Assembly (NCBI RefSeq): GCF_001679045.1
Contig: NZ_LYCK01000014.1
Span: 62,001 to 126,000 of the forward strand
DNA: 64,000 bases
Source of the DNA: Haemophilus haemolyticus
Lineage (GTDB): Bacteria; Pseudomonadota; Gammaproteobacteria; Enterobacterales; Pasteurellaceae
Direction of reading: 5' to 3'
Shown here: one piece after another, positions 8,409 to 19,439 of the stretch
How the letters are laid out: each line of letters begins with the position of its first letter
Numbering within the stretch: the stretch's first letter is position 1
The notes under the pieces: model-generated
Databases searched by the model: none
Seen by the model: only the letters and a program-made list of their open reading frames with translations
What the model was told of the DNA's origin: nothing
Made by a program: the position numbers and the translations under genes

Positions 8409-9587
8409 TTAATTAATCTTTTTTCTTTGTAATAAAACTAATACTTCATAATGAGATGTTTGCGGAAACATATCAAAAATTTGAATTTTCAATGGTTTAT
8501 AACAAGTGAGATACTGTAAATCTTTACCCATTGTCACGGCATTACAGCTGGAATACAAGATAAAGTGCGGTTGAATTTGATTAAGAAATTCACTTAATTC
8601 CTTTCCAATTCCACGACGTGGTGGATTCACAATCACAAGATCTGGCTTATTCTCATCCTGATTTTTCATCACACTCGCCGCATCTAGGGATTGGAAATTT
8701 ACATGTTCTAACCCCAATATTTTAGCGGAATGACTCGCTGCAAAAATAGCTGAGGAGGAAATTTCAATTCCAGTTAACTCTATACTTTTTCCCCATTTTT
8801 CCTGTAAAGCTTTCGCGCAATGTAGTCCAAATCCTCCCACGCCACAAAATAAATCCCAGACTTTATAAATTGGTAATTCGCTCACCCATTGCTGAGCGGT
8901 TTCATATAATCCCGCTGCCACTTTAGGATTGGTTTGAAAGAAACCTTGTGGGCGAATAAAGAGCGGAATACCGTTGAAATTCTCAGGTAAAAATTGTTGT
9001 TCTGTCAGAAAAATTTCTTGTTCACCTTCTAAGATGGCCGCGTGCTGTGGTTGTAAATTAATGCTAACTACTTCTAAGTGCGGTAATTTTTCCAATAATT
9101 TGGGTAATTCTCGACGAATTAATGGCAATTTATTTTCTGTGCGTAATACAAAACGCAACATTAATTTTCCCATCGCGATACTTTCTGTCAGCAGGATATA
9201 TTTGAGCTCGCCTTTTTGTTTAGCAATGTTATAAGGTACTAAACCAGCACGGCCAATAAAATCCTTTAAAACCGGAAAAATCAATGAAAAATGAGTTGGA
9301 TAAAGGGGACAATCACACAAATCAATCGCACTTTGTGGATCATTAGGATTTTTTAAAATGCCCAGTATCGGGCGTTCAACACTACCACTCACAACCATTT
9401 TAGCTTTATTGCGAAAGCCTTGTTCATCAGATTCAAAAGGAGCCAACCATTGAGCTCCATCGAAATTAATAGACGTCAGTTGTAGCTTTAAATGATGTTG
9501 TTTTTCAGTTAGCTGCTGACTATAAGGTATGTCAAGCCATTGACAAGAACGACATTCATTTTGTTGATAGTATCGACAATCAATCAT
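8409..9587 (-). CDS. rlmC: 23S rRNA (uracil(747)-C(5))-methyltransferase RlmC
   Basis: SAM-dependent methyltransferase that makes m5U at 23S position 747. The N-terminus carries the Fe-S cluster cysteines ([17 protein letters not shown] and later DLCDCPLY); the catalytic half has [13 protein letters not shown] (SAM loop), NPPRRG and the nucleophile motif YSSCNAVTM. Start 9587 is chosen because family members begin right at this cysteine-rich segment, and the ATG overlaps the nagZ stop as ATGA. The frame open to 9656 is only read-through of nagZ sequence. It has 392 residues and an exact uptake signal at 8563-8571 and another at 9076-9084. Confidence 0.95.
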   Translation of the reverse strand: MIDCRYYQQNECRSCQWLDIPYSQQLTEKQHHLKLQLTSINFDGAQWLAPFESDEQGFRNKAKMVVSGSVERPILGILKNPNDPQSAIDLCDCPLYPTHFSLIFPVLKDFIGRAGLVPYNIAKQKGELKYILLTESIAMGKLMLRFVLRTENKLPLIRRELPKLLEKLPHLEVVSINLQPQHAAILEGEQEIFLTEQQFLPENFNGIPLFIRPQGFFQTNPKVAAGLYETAQQWVSELPIYKVWDLFCGVGGFGLHCAKALQEKWGKSIELTGIEISSSAIFAASHSAKILGLEHVNFQSLDAASVMKNQDENKPDLVIVNPPRRGIGKELSEFLNQIQPHFILYSSCNAVTMGKDLQYLTCYKPLKIQIFDMFPQTSHYEVLVLLQRKKIN

Positions 9588-10636
9588 TTTCTTGCAGCCT
9601 GAATATCTAACCAACGGCTTTGAATATCTGCGAGATTTCGGTGATTCAGTTTCCAACGTTGCTCTAAAACCAAGTCATTCCACTTGATCACTCTACGTTT
9701 AAATAAATTTTGTAAGCGAGCTTGACGAGCTATAAAGTGCGGTTCATTTTCATTAAGTTTTAGATTATCTAATACTTGAATGACACCTTCACGTTCATTG
9801 CACAGTAACAAAAGATCACAACCTGCATTGAGCGCTTTTTTGCTACGCTCTACAAAATTACCCATTACGCTAGCGCCTTTCATACCGAGATCATCGGAAA
9901 AAATTGCACCTTGAAAATTTAATTGTTTTCGTAAGATTTCTTTCAACCAATATTCTGAGCCACTTGCGGGTTGACTATCACATTGTCTATAAATGACATG
10001 CGCAGGCATAATAGCATCGAGTTTATTTTGTGAAATCAACTGTTGGAAAGGTTGGAGATCGCAACTAAAAATTTCGTCTTTTGTACGATCATCATAAGGT
10101 GTTTCTAAATGAGAATCAGCTAATACATGGCCATGACCGGGGAAATGTTTACCTGTAGATGCCATGCCTGCTTGATGCATACCATCAATAAAAGCAGTTG
10201 CTAAATTTACCGCACTTTTTACATCAGATGAAAAACTGCGATCACCAATCGCTCGACATTCATGCCCCAAATCCAACACGGGCGCAAAACTCAAGTCAAT
10301 ATCCAAGGCAATCATTTCTGCAGCCATTTGCCAACCTGCTTCTTTAGCGAAGTTCACGTGTTCAGTTGTTGACAGTGTTTCTTGAAAAGCCTGCATTGAA
10401 GGCAACATGGTGAATCCATCACGGAAACGTTGAACTCGTCCGCCTTCTTGATCCACCGTAATCAATAACGGCTTTTTCACTCGTTGACGAACAGAACGAA
10501 TTAATTCTTGAATTTGTTCTCTAGCTTCAAAATTTCGAGTAAATAAAATCAATCCTGCAACAAGAGGATGAGAAAGTAACTCAACTTCCTCTTGTTCCAA
10601 CTCTTTTCCTTTTAAATCAATTAACAACGTGCTCAT
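9584..10636 (-). CDS. nagZ: Beta-N-acetylhexosaminidase NagZ (GH3, peptidoglycan recycling)
   Basis: Cytoplasmic enzyme that removes GlcNAc from GlcNAc-anhydromuropeptides during cell-wall recycling. GH3 signature KHFPGHG at residues 163-169 is followed by the catalytic Asp-His dyad in ADSHLETP (Asp174, His176), and the nucleophile aspartate lies in [10 protein letters not shown]. There is no signal peptide, as expected for NagZ. Length 350 residues. It is three bases after the ycfL-like gene and overlaps rlmC by four bases; the hinT-ycfL-nagZ order is shared with enterobacteria (which also have lpoB and thiK here). Confidence 0.96.
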   Translation of the reverse strand: MSTLLIDLKGKELEQEEVELLSHPLVAGLILFTRNFEAREQIQELIRSVRQRVKKPLLITVDQEGGRVQRFRDGFTMLPSMQAFQETLSTTEHVNFAKEAGWQMAAEMIALDIDLSFAPVLDLGHECRAIGDRSFSSDVKSAVNLATAFIDGMHQAGMASTGKHFPGHGHVLADSHLETPYDDRTKDEIFSCDLQPFQQLISQNKLDAIMPAHVIYRQCDSQPASGSEYWLKEILRKQLNFQGAIFSDDLGMKGASVMGNFVERSKKALNAGCDLLLLCNEREGVIQVLDNLKLNENEPHFIARQARLQNLFKRRVIKWNDLVLEQRWKLNHRNLADIQSRWLDIQAARK

Positions 10637-10639
10637 AAA

Positions 10640-10990
10640 TTATTTTAAATAAAGGCGATAATTTTTACTTTCTACAGTGGGTTTAATTAAATCGATCGAT
10701 TTCTCTTCTTGTGGTTTTAGCAACAATTGAGCGGAATAGCTCTCTTGCTGATTTACCCAAGTTTGGGTTACCCCTAAATGATCGTACCAATATAAGTAGT
10801 AACTTATATTCAAAAGTTGCTGACTTTTGTTTTTTATAAGCGCTGATTTTTGACTCGTTTCAACTTGAATTAAAGGTGAAAGATTAGATGTGATATTTAA
10901 AATCGGCTTCGTTGAATAAGTTAAGTTTTCTACTGAACTTGAACAAGCAGCGAGCACAAGGCTCGCCAAAATTAAAAAATATTTTTTCAT
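10640..10990 (-). CDS. YcfL-like (DUF1425) outer-membrane lipoprotein
   Basis: A 116-residue protein with a lipoprotein signal peptide: [16 protein letters not shown], lipidated at Cys16, followed by SSS (no Asp at +2, so outer-membrane sorting is expected). The mature part has no catalytic motif. Its size, lipobox and place between hinT and nagZ match YcfL of E. coli, whose function is unknown. The segment LLNISYYLYWYD..G resembles the conserved beta-strand core of that family. It overlaps the hinT stop by one base (TAATG). Confidence 0.8.
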   Translation of the reverse strand: MKKYFLILASLVLAACSSSVENLTYSTKPILNITSNLSPLIQVETSQKSALIKNKSQQLLNISYYLYWYDHLGVTQTWVNQQESYSAQLLLKPQEEKSIDLIKPTVESKNYRLYLK

Positions 10991-11340
10991 TATTTCGCTA
11001 ACATTCTACCTAAAGGTTCACCACCGACTAAATGCATATGCAAATGGAATACTTCTTGCCCACCATGTTTATTACAATTCACAATTAGGCGGTAACCGTC
11101 TTCCGCAATGCCTTCTTCTTTAGCGAGTTTAGCAGCTACGCTAAATAATCGGCCTAGCATTACTTCATCTTGCTCCGTCACATCATTCACTGTTGGGATT
11201 ACTTTATTTGGAATGATCAAAATATGTGTTTTAGCTTGTGGTGAAATATCACGAAACGCTGTGACTAATTCATCTTGATAGACGATATTTGCAGGAATTT
11301 CTTTACGGATGATTTTACTAAAAATTGTTTCTTCTGCCAT
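10990..11340 (-). CDS. hinT: HIT-family purine nucleoside phosphoramidase HinT
   Basis: Hydrolyses adenosine 5'-phosphoramidates and related acyl-adenylates. The histidine triad HLHMHLVGG near the C-terminus is intact, preceded by [13 protein letters not shown]. Start 11340 gives [17 protein letters not shown], the family start; the frame open to 11418 has no conserved sequence before this. 116 residues. First gene of a tight hinT-ycfL-nagZ-rlmC unit on the minus strand. Confidence 0.95.
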   Translation of the reverse strand: MAEETIFSKIIRKEIPANIVYQDELVTAFRDISPQAKTHILIIPNKVIPTVNDVTEQDEVMLGRLFSVAAKLAKEEGIAEDGYRLIVNCNKHGGQEVFHLHMHLVGGEPLGRMLAK

Positions 11341-11354
11341 TGTTTGCTCCCTAT

Positions 11355-11386
11355 AAAAAAGTACGGTGAATTTACCGCACTTTTTA
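11355..11386 (-). terminator. Terminator of ppiD built from paired uptake signals
   Basis: A one-mismatch uptake signal (AAGTACGGT) and an exact inverted copy (ACCGCACTT, 11374-11382) form a stem of about 12 bp. On the minus strand it is followed by TTTTTT. It lies 35-67 bp past the ppiD stop and before hinT, a classic Haemophilus uptake-signal terminator. Confidence 0.85.
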
Positions 11387-11421
11387 TCAAAATTTATCTG
11401 AGATTGCAATTTAATCAATTA

Positions 11422-13287
11422 TTACTGTGCTTCATCATCTTGATTGATGAAAGAATCATTTACTTCAATTTTTGCTCTCTCACGCAATCCTTGCATTAAT
11501 TGCGCTTGAACTTCTGCCTGACTTGTACGTAATAATTGAGCACTAAATTGACTTAATTCTTTATCGTTAAGCACGCCGTCTTCTACTTTATTTAAAGCAA
11601 TAACAACCACATCGCCTTTCTCATTACGAGCAACTTGGTAAACCGTTTTACCTGATGCTGGTTTAGCAATTGAGAATACGCCATTTGTTAAAATTGGATC
11701 TTTATTTTCACTTAAAGTAAAAGTTTGCTCACTCGAGAAATTAATTCCATCCACTTTTGATTCAGCATTTTCGCTTAATGCTTTCACCGCTTGTTGTGCT
11801 TTTTCGTTAAGAACATTTTCAGCCTTCTGGCGTTTTAAGAACATTTCAATATCTGCTTTCGCATCTTCCAATGTTCTCACACCTTCAGGTTTGTGATCTA
11901 ACACACGAACTACAATAGCGTGATAATCGCCGACATTCAAAGGCTCTGAATTAGCGCCACCATTGGCAATATCAGATTCAAAAACGGCAGAAACTACATT
12001 AGGGAAATTTAATTCTGCAGGTACATTTTGACGAGAAAAATAACCGCTCTCTTGAACTTTAACACCTGCAACTTGTGCCGCGGTATTCAGTGATTTGCTA
12101 TCCTCAAAAGCCTTATCACGCACTTGCTTTTCAATTGCGTAATAACGATTTTCTAATAAGGATTTACGAACTAAATCAGCAACCTGTGCTTTCACTTCAT
12201 CTAAATTTTGAGCTTTACGTTCTTGCACTAAAACAATATGGTAATTACCATCCACATTGATTGGCTGACTATATTGCCCAACCTGCAATGCAGCGGCGGC
12301 ATCTTCAAAGGCTTTTGGTAATTCATTCGCATTTACCCAACCCAAATCACCACCATTCTCACCAGAAACTTTATCTAAAGATTTAGCTTTAGCTACATCA
12401 GCGAAATTTGCGCCTTTTTGTAATTCGTCATAAGCAGACTTAGCATCTTGCTCATTTGCAAATTGAATATGTGCTAAACGCTGAGTCATAAATTGCGCTT
12501 TATTATCTTGATAATATTGCGCAATTTCTACATCTTTAACTTCGATACCTTTTTCGATTTGGCTACCAGAGAGATCAATATATTGAACCTTCACTTGTTC
12601 TGGCTGAACAAAAGATTTTTGATTAGCCTCGTAATAAGCTTTAATTTCATCATCAGATACCGTTTGCTTTGCCATTTCATCAGCAAGATATAATGTTGCT
12701 AAACGAGCTGAACGCTTTTGAAAGAAAACTTCTGCGGTATTTTTTGCTTGCGCAGGCACGATAAACTCACTGTTAGCAACACCACTTTGCATTTGTTCAA
12801 GGGTTAATGCGCCACGCAAAATAGCCGCATAACCATCTGAACTTAAACGATTTTGTTGTAATACTTGTTGATAAACACCATTATCAAATTTGCCATTTAC
12901 TTGAAAATTAGGATCTGTCACGATTGCTCGTTTAATCATTTCATCACTGACGCCTAATTTTAATTCTTTCGCATATTGACGAAGCAATTCTTGATCAATC
13001 ATTCGATTGATGGTGCTTTGACGAAGTGCGGTAACAAATTCAGGAGAATCTGACTGAGCCATAAATGCTTCGCCTTCGCGTTGTGCACGAGCCTCAAATT
13101 CTTGGTTGTAGCGATTTAAAAAGTCTTGTTGCGAAATCACTTCACCATTAACTTTTGCCGCGTAAGTATCATTTGAACTAAAAAGATAGCCAGACATACC
13201 GCCGACTAAAAACGATAAAGTAATCAAACCCAAAATAAACTTAGCTACCTTTGAATTTGATAAATTGTGCATTTTTTCAATTAACAT
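11422..13287 (-). CDS. ppiD: Periplasmic folding chaperone / peptidyl-prolyl isomerase-like protein PpiD
   Basis: Inner-membrane-anchored SurA-like chaperone near the SecYEG exit. A single membrane segment (about residues 15-37, FILGLITLSFLVGGMSGYLF) is followed by AAKVNGEVIS, the start of the SurA_N domain, and a parvulin-like rotamase domain near 255-355 (HIQFA...GGDLGWV...AFEDA). The remaining C-terminus is a second helical chaperone segment. 621 residues, normal for PpiD. Met1 at 13287 and Met6 are both possible starts; I keep the longer one. An exact uptake signal lies at 13024-13032. Confidence 0.93.
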   Translation of the reverse strand: MLIEKMHNLSNSKVAKFILGLITLSFLVGGMSGYLFSSNDTYAAKVNGEVISQQDFLNRYNQEFEARAQREGEAFMAQSDSPEFVTALRQSTINRMIDQELLRQYAKELKLGVSDEMIKRAIVTDPNFQVNGKFDNGVYQQVLQQNRLSSDGYAAILRGALTLEQMQSGVANSEFIVPAQAKNTAEVFFQKRSARLATLYLADEMAKQTVSDDEIKAYYEANQKSFVQPEQVKVQYIDLSGSQIEKGIEVKDVEIAQYYQDNKAQFMTQRLAHIQFANEQDAKSAYDELQKGANFADVAKAKSLDKVSGENGGDLGWVNANELPKAFEDAAAALQVGQYSQPINVDGNYHIVLVQERKAQNLDEVKAQVADLVRKSLLENRYYAIEKQVRDKAFEDSKSLNTAAQVAGVKVQESGYFSRQNVPAELNFPNVVSAVFESDIANGGANSEPLNVGDYHAIVVRVLDHKPEGVRTLEDAKADIEMFLKRQKAENVLNEKAQQAVKALSENAESKVDGINFSSEQTFTLSENKDPILTNGVFSIAKPASGKTVYQVARNEKGDVVVIALNKVEDGVLNDKELSQFSAQLLRTSQAEVQAQLMQGLRERAKIEVNDSFINQDDEAQ

Positions 13288-13353
13288 TCTATAACCCTTG
13301 TTATAAACATAAAATTTTCCCCGATTATAATCTAAACGTAGAAAATTAGCATC

Positions 13354-13920
13354 TTAAAAAGTGAAAACACCGTGCTCATAAAGCAAGCTAATACCAATTC
13401 CAATCAGCACTATGCCACCCAAAATCTCCGCTTTTGATCTAAATTTTTGCCCAAGAAAATGACCGCTCTTTACGCCGAATAATGAAACGATAAAAGTAGT
13501 CAGTGCAATAATTACCATAGCCGAAAAAATATCGACCGAAAGAAAAGCAAAAGATATGCCAATTGCTAAGGCATCCACACTAGTAGCTAAACCCAAAGTC
13601 AATAAACGTTTCAAATTTATAGATGGCTCTACACTTGCTTCGGAATCAGCATTTAATCCCTCACGCACCATATTAATGCCAATTAATGCAAGTAAAACAA
13701 AACCAATCCAATGATCCCAATCTTGAATCATTGAACTGAATTGCAAGCCTACAAAAAAACCTATTGCAGGCATGATACCTTGGAAAAATCCAAAACAGAG
13801 AGAAATATAAAGAGCTTGTTTCCAACGAAAAGATCTTAATGCAATACCTTTAGAAATGGATACAGCAAAAGCATCCATTGATAAGCCCAGTGCAATAATA
13901 CAAAGTGTATAAAAGCTCAT
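13354..13920 (-). CDS. mntP: Manganese efflux pump MntP
   Basis: Six-helix inner-membrane exporter of Mn2+. The two inverted half-repeats each carry the characteristic acidic motif: LSMDAFAVSISKG near the N-terminus and ATSVDALAIGISFAF in the middle; the glycine-rich ends (LGGIVLIGIGISLLYEHG) also fit. 188 residues, the family length. It begins 10 bp after mnmE, so it is probably co-transcribed with it. I see no yybP-ykoY manganese riboswitch here, and there is no room for one. Confidence 0.93.
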   Translation of the reverse strand: MSFYTLCIIALGLSMDAFAVSISKGIALRSFRWKQALYISLCFGFFQGIMPAIGFFVGLQFSSMIQDWDHWIGFVLLALIGINMVREGLNADSEASVEPSINLKRLLTLGLATSVDALAIGISFAFLSVDIFSAMVIIALTTFIVSLFGVKSGHFLGQKFRSKAEILGGIVLIGIGISLLYEHGVFTF

Positions 13921-13930
13921 AATTTAGAAA

Positions 13931-15289
13931 TTATTTTCCAATACAGAAAGAGCTAAAAATATTACCTAGCAAGTCATCAGATGTGAATTCACCTGTAATT
14001 TCACTCAAGTAAGTTTGTACTAAGCGTAATTCTTCCGCTAAAAGTTCTCCTGCATGAAATTCAGTAAGTTGAACCAAACCGATTTGCAAATGCTCTGCAG
14101 CTTTCTCAAGTGCATCTAAATGACGACGACGAGCTAAAAAGCCCCCTTCCATACCAGTTTGAAAACCCATTACTTGTTTCAAATGCTCACGTAAAAGTTG
14201 TACACCATCATGCGTTTGAGCGGAAAGACTAATAATTGCATAACCCCCCTGTTCGCTTTGACTTGCTTGTTCGTCATTTAAATCAATTTTGTTTCGAACA
14301 ATAGTGACAGGCAACGTTGTGGGTAATTTTGCTAAAAATTCTGACCGCACTTTACTTAAATCTGCACTTTCAGGATCGCTACTATCTAACATCAAAATAA
14401 TACGATCGGCTTGTTCAATCTCCGTCCATGCGCGAGAAATGCCAATGCGCTCGACTTCATCGGTTGCATCTCGAAGACCTGCGGTGTCAATAATATGCAA
14501 TGGCATACCGTCAATATGAATATGCTCACGCAATACATCGCGCGTTGTGCCCGCAATATCCGTTACGATAGCTGCTTCGCGACCAGCAAGGGCATTAAGC
14601 AAGCTCGATTTACCCGCATTCGGACGACCAGCGATCACTACTTTCATACCTTCACGTAAAATAGAACCTTGTTTGGCTTCTGAGCGAACATCTTCCAACT
14701 GATTAATAATACCACGTAAGTTTGCTTCAATTTTTCCATCCACCAAGAAATCAATTTCTTCATCAGGAAAATCAATGCTCGCTTCTACATAGGTGCGTAA
14801 GTAAATAACCGAATCAACTAACTCATTTACTTTCTTCGAAAATTCCCCTTGTAAGGATTTCAATGCTGAACGTGCGGCTTGTTCTGATGTTGCATCAATT
14901 AAATCCGCAATGGCTTCCGCTTGAGCAAGATCCAATTTATCATTCAAAAAAGCTTGTTCAGAAAACTCACCCGGTCTCGCCAAACGGATTCCATCAATTT
15001 GTAAAATACGTTTGAGTAATAAATCTAATACAACCTGCCCACCGTGGCCTTGCAATTCCAATACATCCTCACCTGTAAATGAATTTGGTGATTTAAAGTA
15101 AAGGGCAATCCCTTGATCTAAAACAGTGCCATCAGCATCCTTAAAAGGGAGATAATCAGCCATTCTTGGCTTAGGACATTTCCCCAACACCGCTTGTGCA
15201 ACTTCTGTTGCTAAAGGCCCTGAGACTCTTAAAATCCCAATACCACCACGACCTGGCGCAGTAGCTTGAGCAACGATTGTTTCTTTCAT
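13931..15289 (-). CDS. mnmE: tRNA modification GTPase MnmE (TrmE)
   Basis: With MnmG, builds the 5-carboxymethylaminomethyl group on wobble uridine 34. N-terminal tetrahydrofolate-binding domain ([20 protein letters not shown]), helical domain, then an inserted G domain with P-loop [14 protein letters not shown], switch [15 protein letters not shown] and NKID. The C-terminus is the conserved CIGK with the catalytic cysteine. Start 15289 is chosen because the family begins at this methionine; the in-frame extension to 15316 is not conserved. 452 residues. An exact uptake signal is at 14344-14352. Confidence 0.96.
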   Translation of the reverse strand: MKETIVAQATAPGRGGIGILRVSGPLATEVAQAVLGKCPKPRMADYLPFKDADGTVLDQGIALYFKSPNSFTGEDVLELQGHGGQVVLDLLLKRILQIDGIRLARPGEFSEQAFLNDKLDLAQAEAIADLIDATSEQAARSALKSLQGEFSKKVNELVDSVIYLRTYVEASIDFPDEEIDFLVDGKIEANLRGIINQLEDVRSEAKQGSILREGMKVVIAGRPNAGKSSLLNALAGREAAIVTDIAGTTRDVLREHIHIDGMPLHIIDTAGLRDATDEVERIGISRAWTEIEQADRIILMLDSSDPESADLSKVRSEFLAKLPTTLPVTIVRNKIDLNDEQASQSEQGGYAIISLSAQTHDGVQLLREHLKQVMGFQTGMEGGFLARRRHLDALEKAAEHLQIGLVQLTEFHAGELLAEELRLVQTYLSEITGEFTSDDLLGNIFSSFCIGK

Positions 15290-15406
15290 AAAAAACTCTT
15301 TAAAATCTAGCCGCACTTTTAATTTAGAGGAATAACGCTTATCCCTGTTTCTTCTAAAAAGAAACTCTATCTCTACAAAATGCGGAATATATTAAGATCA
15401 AATAAT

Positions 15407-15435
15407 AAAGAAAGGCACTATTCGTGCCTTTCTTT
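15407..15435 (-). terminator. Terminator after yidC
   Basis: AAAGAAAGGCAC and GTGCCTTTCTTT form a 12-bp perfect stem with a short loop, just past the yidC stop (15450). T-rich sequence follows on both strands. It separates rpmH-rnpA-yidD-yidC from mnmE-mntP. Confidence 0.85.
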
Positions 15436-15449
15436 TTGCCAGTTAGTGA

Positions 15450-17078
15450 CTATTTCTTACGGGAATGTAACCCTTTTTTCTCTAACCCTCGATAAATTAA
15501 TTGTTGTTGTGCAATTGTAATTAAGTTAGAAACTAACCAGTACAACACTAAACCAGCAGGGAACCATAAGAAGAAGAACATAAAGACTAATGGCATAAAG
15601 TTCATCACTTTTTGCTGCATTGGATCAGCCACTGGCGTTGGCGACATTTTTTGCAACAAGAACATTGAGATACCCATTAAAATAGGGAAAATATAATAAG
15701 GATCTTGTGCTGATAAATCTTGAATCCAACCAAAGAATGGAGCGTGACGTAATTCAACTGCTTCCATAAATGTCCAATACAATGCTATGAAGATTGGCAT
15801 TTGAAGAAGAATTGGCAAACAACCACCAAGTGGATTTACTTTTTCTTCTTTGTAAAGTTTCATCATTTCCTGGCTCATACGTTGACGATCATCACCGAAA
15901 CGTTCACGCATTTCTTGCATTTTAGGTTGCAACATACGCATTTTAGCCATTGAAGTATATTGTGCTTTCGTAAGTGGATATAAAATTGCTTTCACCACGA
16001 TTGTTACACAGATAATCGCTAAACCCCAGTTAGACACAATCCCTTGAATAAAGGTTAATAACCAGAATAACGGTTTAGCAATAAACCAAGCCCAACCGTA
16101 ATCAACTGTTAAATCCAAGTGATTTGCTACGGTAGCCATTTGGTTTTGAAGTTTAGGGCCAGTCCATAATGAACTTGTAATCGTCTCTTGACCACCAGCA
16201 GGAACTGTCACAACTGGACCGCGATAACCAATTGAAGCGACATTATTTTTAGTATCTGTAATTGTGTAAAGTTGATTATTTACATCTTGATTAGGAATCC
16301 AAGCAGATACGAAATAATGCTGTAATACTGCAACCCAACCAGCTTTAGTATCAATAGAAAGATTATTATCCTTCATGTCACCAAAACTATATTTTTTATA
16401 GTTAGTTTCTGAAGAAGAATATGCGCCACCAGTGTAAGTTGGCATTGCTACATTACCAGAGCTTTCAACAATAGAATGTTTTAATTGACCATAAGGCTCG
16501 ACTTCAATAGCTTGACCACTTTGGTTATTAATCTTGTAATCTACGCCTAAATCATAGCTACCACGTTTTAATACGAAGATTTTTTGATAAGCCACACCAT
16601 CTTTTTCAAAAAGAAGAGGCACAGAAAGAGACGCTTGACCATCTGCTAATTTAAAATTATCACCTTCAATTTGATATTGCGCACGACCAGAACGAGTATC
16701 GATACCGTTTTTACCAATTAAACCACTTTGTGCAATATATACATGTTCTTTGGTGTCTTTTAATAACTCAAACGGTGTTTTTGAATCCAATTCTGCATCA
16801 TATTTTAGTAATTCAGAACTAATTACATCACCGCCTAAAGTATCAACTTTCAAACGGAATACATCGTTTTCAAGGGTAATAATACGGCCATGCGTTTGAG
16901 AATCTGCTACGACTTGTGAATTAGAAGAAGGAGAACTTGCCGGAACATCAGAATTGGCAGTCATTGAAGTTGTTTGCTCAGTTGGCACTTGTGGATTTTT
17001 ATCCAACTGCCATTGCTGATAAACAAGGAAAGAAATAAAAATTAGCGCTAACACTAATAGGCTACGTCTTGAGTCCAT
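15450..17078 (-). CDS. yidC: Membrane protein insertase YidC
   Basis: Inserts and folds inner-membrane proteins, alone or with SecYEG. An N-terminal membrane anchor (about residues 6-22) is followed by the large periplasmic beta-supersandwich domain (to about 330) and the conserved five-helix insertase core with [45 protein letters not shown] and the C-terminal [17 protein letters not shown] segments. 542 residues, as in relatives. Its ATG overlaps the yidD stop by one base, in the classic rpmH-rnpA-yidD-yidC-mnmE cluster. Confidence 0.97.
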   Translation of the reverse strand: MDSRRSLLVLALIFISFLVYQQWQLDKNPQVPTEQTTSMTANSDVPASSPSSNSQVVADSQTHGRIITLENDVFRLKVDTLGGDVISSELLKYDAELDSKTPFELLKDTKEHVYIAQSGLIGKNGIDTRSGRAQYQIEGDNFKLADGQASLSVPLLFEKDGVAYQKIFVLKRGSYDLGVDYKINNQSGQAIEVEPYGQLKHSIVESSGNVAMPTYTGGAYSSSETNYKKYSFGDMKDNNLSIDTKAGWVAVLQHYFVSAWIPNQDVNNQLYTITDTKNNVASIGYRGPVVTVPAGGQETITSSLWTGPKLQNQMATVANHLDLTVDYGWAWFIAKPLFWLLTFIQGIVSNWGLAIICVTIVVKAILYPLTKAQYTSMAKMRMLQPKMQEMRERFGDDRQRMSQEMMKLYKEEKVNPLGGCLPILLQMPIFIALYWTFMEAVELRHAPFFGWIQDLSAQDPYYIFPILMGISMFLLQKMSPTPVADPMQQKVMNFMPLVFMFFFLWFPAGLVLYWLVSNLITIAQQQLIYRGLEKKGLHSRKK

Positions 17079-17338
17079 TATTTTTTCTCATCGTTATTAT
17101 TGATTTTAGGTGGAACAGGATCGAATCCACCAGCGTTCAAGGGGTGACATTTTAATACACGTTTTAGAGTAAGCCAACTACCTTTTAACAATCCATGTGT
17201 TTTTAACGCTTCAATGCCATAGCAAGAACAAGTAGGAACAAACCGACAACGCGGTCCAATAAGAGGACTAATAACAAGTTGATAGAAACGAATAAATCCA
17301 ATTAAGATTTTTGCACCAAACGAATGTGTCGTTGCCAT
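17078..17338 (-). CDS. yidD: Membrane protein insertion efficiency factor YidD
   Basis: Small (86 residues) membrane-associated protein that improves YidC-dependent insertion. It has an N-terminal amphipathic helix and the family core [28 protein letters not shown]...[24 protein letters not shown], with the conserved cysteines. The start lies inside the 3' end of rnpA (37-base overlap) and the stop overlaps yidC, which fixes it in the operon. Confidence 0.95.
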   Translation of the reverse strand: MATTHSFGAKILIGFIRFYQLVISPLIGPRCRFVPTCSCYGIEALKTHGLLKGSWLTLKRVLKCHPLNAGGFDPVPPKINNNDEKK

Positions 17339-17661
17339 AATTTTTCTAAGATTTGCACAAAAGAGCTATTATCAAGCTTACCAATACCACCTTTTGCAAC
17401 AAAAACAAAATCACATGCGGGTAAACGATGTTGAGATAAACGAAAACTTTCTCGTACTAAGCGTTTAATACGATTACGATCATGAGCTCGTTTTAAATGT
17501 TTTTTAGCGACAGTCAAACCTAAGCGAGGATGCTCAAGATTATTTTTTCTGGCGAGGATAGTTATTTCTGGAGTACTAGCTCTGAACGGTTGTTCGAAGA
17601 CATTTTTGAATTGAACGGGAGTTAACAAACGTAACTCCCTTGAAAAGTTCAGCTTAACCAC
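17302..17661 (-). CDS. rnpA: Ribonuclease P protein component
   Basis: Protein cofactor of RNase P, which matures tRNA 5' ends. The RNR signature is present ([18 protein letters not shown]), preceded by [11 protein letters not shown]. 119 residues, basic. It starts 12 bp after rpmH and overlaps yidD. The RNA component (rnpB) is not in this window. Confidence 0.96.
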   Translation of the reverse strand: MVKLNFSRELRLLTPVQFKNVFEQPFRASTPEITILARKNNLEHPRLGLTVAKKHLKRAHDRNRIKRLVRESFRLSQHRLPACDFVFVAKGGIGKLDNSSFVQILEKLWQRHIRLVQKS

Positions 17662-17673
17662 TAAGAACGGTGA

Positions 17674-17808
17674 TTATGCAGATAAGCTTTTACGACCTTT
17701 AGCACGACGACGCGCTAAAACTTGACGGCCATTTTTAGTTGCCATACGAGCACGGAAGCCGTGAGTACGACTACGTTTTAATACAGAAGGTTGAAATGTA
17801 CGTTTCAT
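17674..17808 (-). CDS. rpmH: 50S ribosomal protein L34
   Basis: 44 residues, [20 protein letters not shown] at the start, then a strongly basic tail ending [12 protein letters not shown]. This is the universal L34. First gene of the rpmH-rnpA-yidD-yidC unit, divergent from dnaA as in many bacteria. Confidence 0.98.
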
Positions 17809-17855
17809 TGTAATCTACCTAAATCCAGATTATGAGTTAATAAAAATAGAGCGCA

Positions 17856-17884
17856 ATTTTAATCATAAAATACGCGTTCGTCAA
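17856..17884 (-). promoter_or_regulatory. Sigma-70 promoter of rpmH
   Basis: On the minus strand TTGACG (17884-17879) and TAAAAT (17861-17856) are separated by 17 bases, 47 bp upstream of the rpmH start. The spacing and match predict a strong promoter. Confidence 0.7.
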
Positions 17885-18062
17885 ATAAGAAACGGAAATT
17901 TTTCGGGAAAAACTCTCGGATTTCCAAAATCGGGGGGATTATACGGATTTTTGCATAAATCTCAAGCCGATTTTTTAGAAGATCTTTCCACGCATTTATT
18001 GTAAAATCTCCGCCAATTTTTACCGCACTTTTCTCTATTACAAAAACAACAAGGATCCTTTT

Positions 18063-19427
18063 GTGAATCTCTCAAATCTTTGGCAAAGTTGCCTGTTACA
18101 ACTTCAAGATCAAGTTTCAGCCAGCGATCTTAGCACTTGGCTTCGTCCTTTACAGGCTGATGTGGTTGCGGATAACCACATTGTTTTATATGCTTCTAAT
18201 ATGTTTGTGAAAGGCTGGGTGGAAACTCATTATCTCGCACAAATCCAGCAAATTTGTCAAACACTTGCACAAAATCCTGAACTTCGCATTTCGTTAAAAG
18301 AAGGGGTCAAACCTGCGCCTAAAGTAGTAGAAAGTGCACCAAGTGGCAATCCTAAAACAGAAAGTGCGGTAGATTTTCAAGCTGAATCTAGTGCTTCAGT
18401 AAAATTTGAATCGCATCTCAATACTAAACACTTATTTGATAACTTTGTTGAAGGTAAATCGAACCAACTCGCACGTGCAGTCGGTCAAAAACTTGCTCAA
18501 GCACCAGGCGAACCTTCGGCCAATCCTTTCTTTTTATATGGTGGTACAGGTTTAGGGAAAACCCACTTATTACACGCGATTGGCAATGGCATTTTAGCCA
18601 ATAAACCGAATGCGCGAGTGCTTTATATTCACGCAAATAACTTTATGCAACATATGGTGAAAGCAGTGCGTGATAATAAAATGGATCAGTTCAAAAAATT
18701 CTATCGTTCCCTCGATGCGCTTTTAGTGGATGACATTCAATTTTTCGCTGAAAAAGAAAAAACTCAAGAAGAATTTTTCCATATTTTCAATAACTTATTT
18801 GAAACTGGTCGCCAAATTATCTTAACGTCAGATCGTTATCCTAAAGAAATTGAAAAAATTGAAGAACGTTTAAAATCACGTTTTGGCTGGGGGTTAACAA
18901 CAGCCATTGAGCCGCCCGATCTTGAAACGCGTGTAGCGATTTTATTGAAAAAGGCGGAAGAACATAATATGAACTTGCCAGAAGAAGTCGCTTTCTTCAT
19001 TGCTCAACGCTTACGTACCAACGTGCGTGAACTCGAAGGAGCGTTAAATCGCGTGAAAGCAATGCAAGACTTCAAAGGCGGTGACATTGATATTGATTTC
19101 GTGCGTGATACCTTGAAAGATATTTTGGCTCTGCAAGAACGTCTGGTTACTATTGAAAATATTCAAAAAGTGGTGGCTGAATATTATCGAATTAAGGTTT
19201 CAGATTTAAAATCAAAAAGTCGTGCACGTTCAGTGACTCGTCCTCGCCAAATTGCCATGGCATTAGCAAAAGAATTAACAAACCGCAGTTTGCCTGAAAT
19301 TGGTCGCGCATTTGACCGTGATCACACGACCGTATTAAACGCTTGTCGCGAAGTACCAAAATTCCGCGAGCAAGACAATAGCATTCAAGAAGATTGGGCG
19401 AATTTGATCCGCACTTTGTCCGCATAA
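18063..19427 (+). CDS. dnaA: Chromosomal replication initiator DnaA
   Basis: AAA+ ATPase that binds DnaA boxes and melts the origin. Domain I (about 1-80) recruits DnaB; a variable linker (about 85-125); AAA+ core with Walker A GGTGLGKT (160-167) and Walker B LLVDDI (220-225); C-terminal DNA-binding domain with the [10 protein letters not shown] signature. It starts with GTG (18063) after an AAGGAT ribosome-binding site; 454 residues. An exact uptake signal (18362-18370) falls in the linker, the only part tolerant of it. First gene of dnaA-dnaN-recF. I see no cluster of DnaA boxes in the 254 bp upstream, so this is probably not the replication origin. Confidence 0.97.
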   Translation: MNLSNLWQSCLLQLQDQVSASDLSTWLRPLQADVVADNHIVLYASNMFVKGWVETHYLAQIQQICQTLAQNPELRISLKEGVKPAPKVVESAPSGNPKTESAVDFQAESSASVKFESHLNTKHLFDNFVEGKSNQLARAVGQKLAQAPGEPSANPFFLYGGTGLGKTHLLHAIGNGILANKPNARVLYIHANNFMQHMVKAVRDNKMDQFKKFYRSLDALLVDDIQFFAEKEKTQEEFFHIFNNLFETGRQIILTSDRYPKEIEKIEERLKSRFGWGLTTAIEPPDLETRVAILLKKAEEHNMNLPEEVAFFIAQRLRTNVRELEGALNRVKAMQDFKGGDIDIDFVRDTLKDILALQERLVTIENIQKVVAEYYRIKVSDLKSKSRARSVTRPRQIAMALAKELTNRSLPEIGRAFDRDHTTVLNACREVPKFREQDNSIQEDWANLIRTLSA

Positions 19428-19439
19428 AAGGAGAACGCA

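Noticed and set aside
13354..13930. Manganese riboswitch (yybP-ykoY) ahead of mntP
   Set aside because: Only 10 bp separate mnmE and mntP, too little for the element.
17809..18062. Replication origin upstream of dnaA
   Set aside because: Only one weak DnaA-box-like 9-mer (near 17984) and no AT-rich repeat series. As I recall, the H. influenzae origin lies near mnmG/mioC, away from dnaA.
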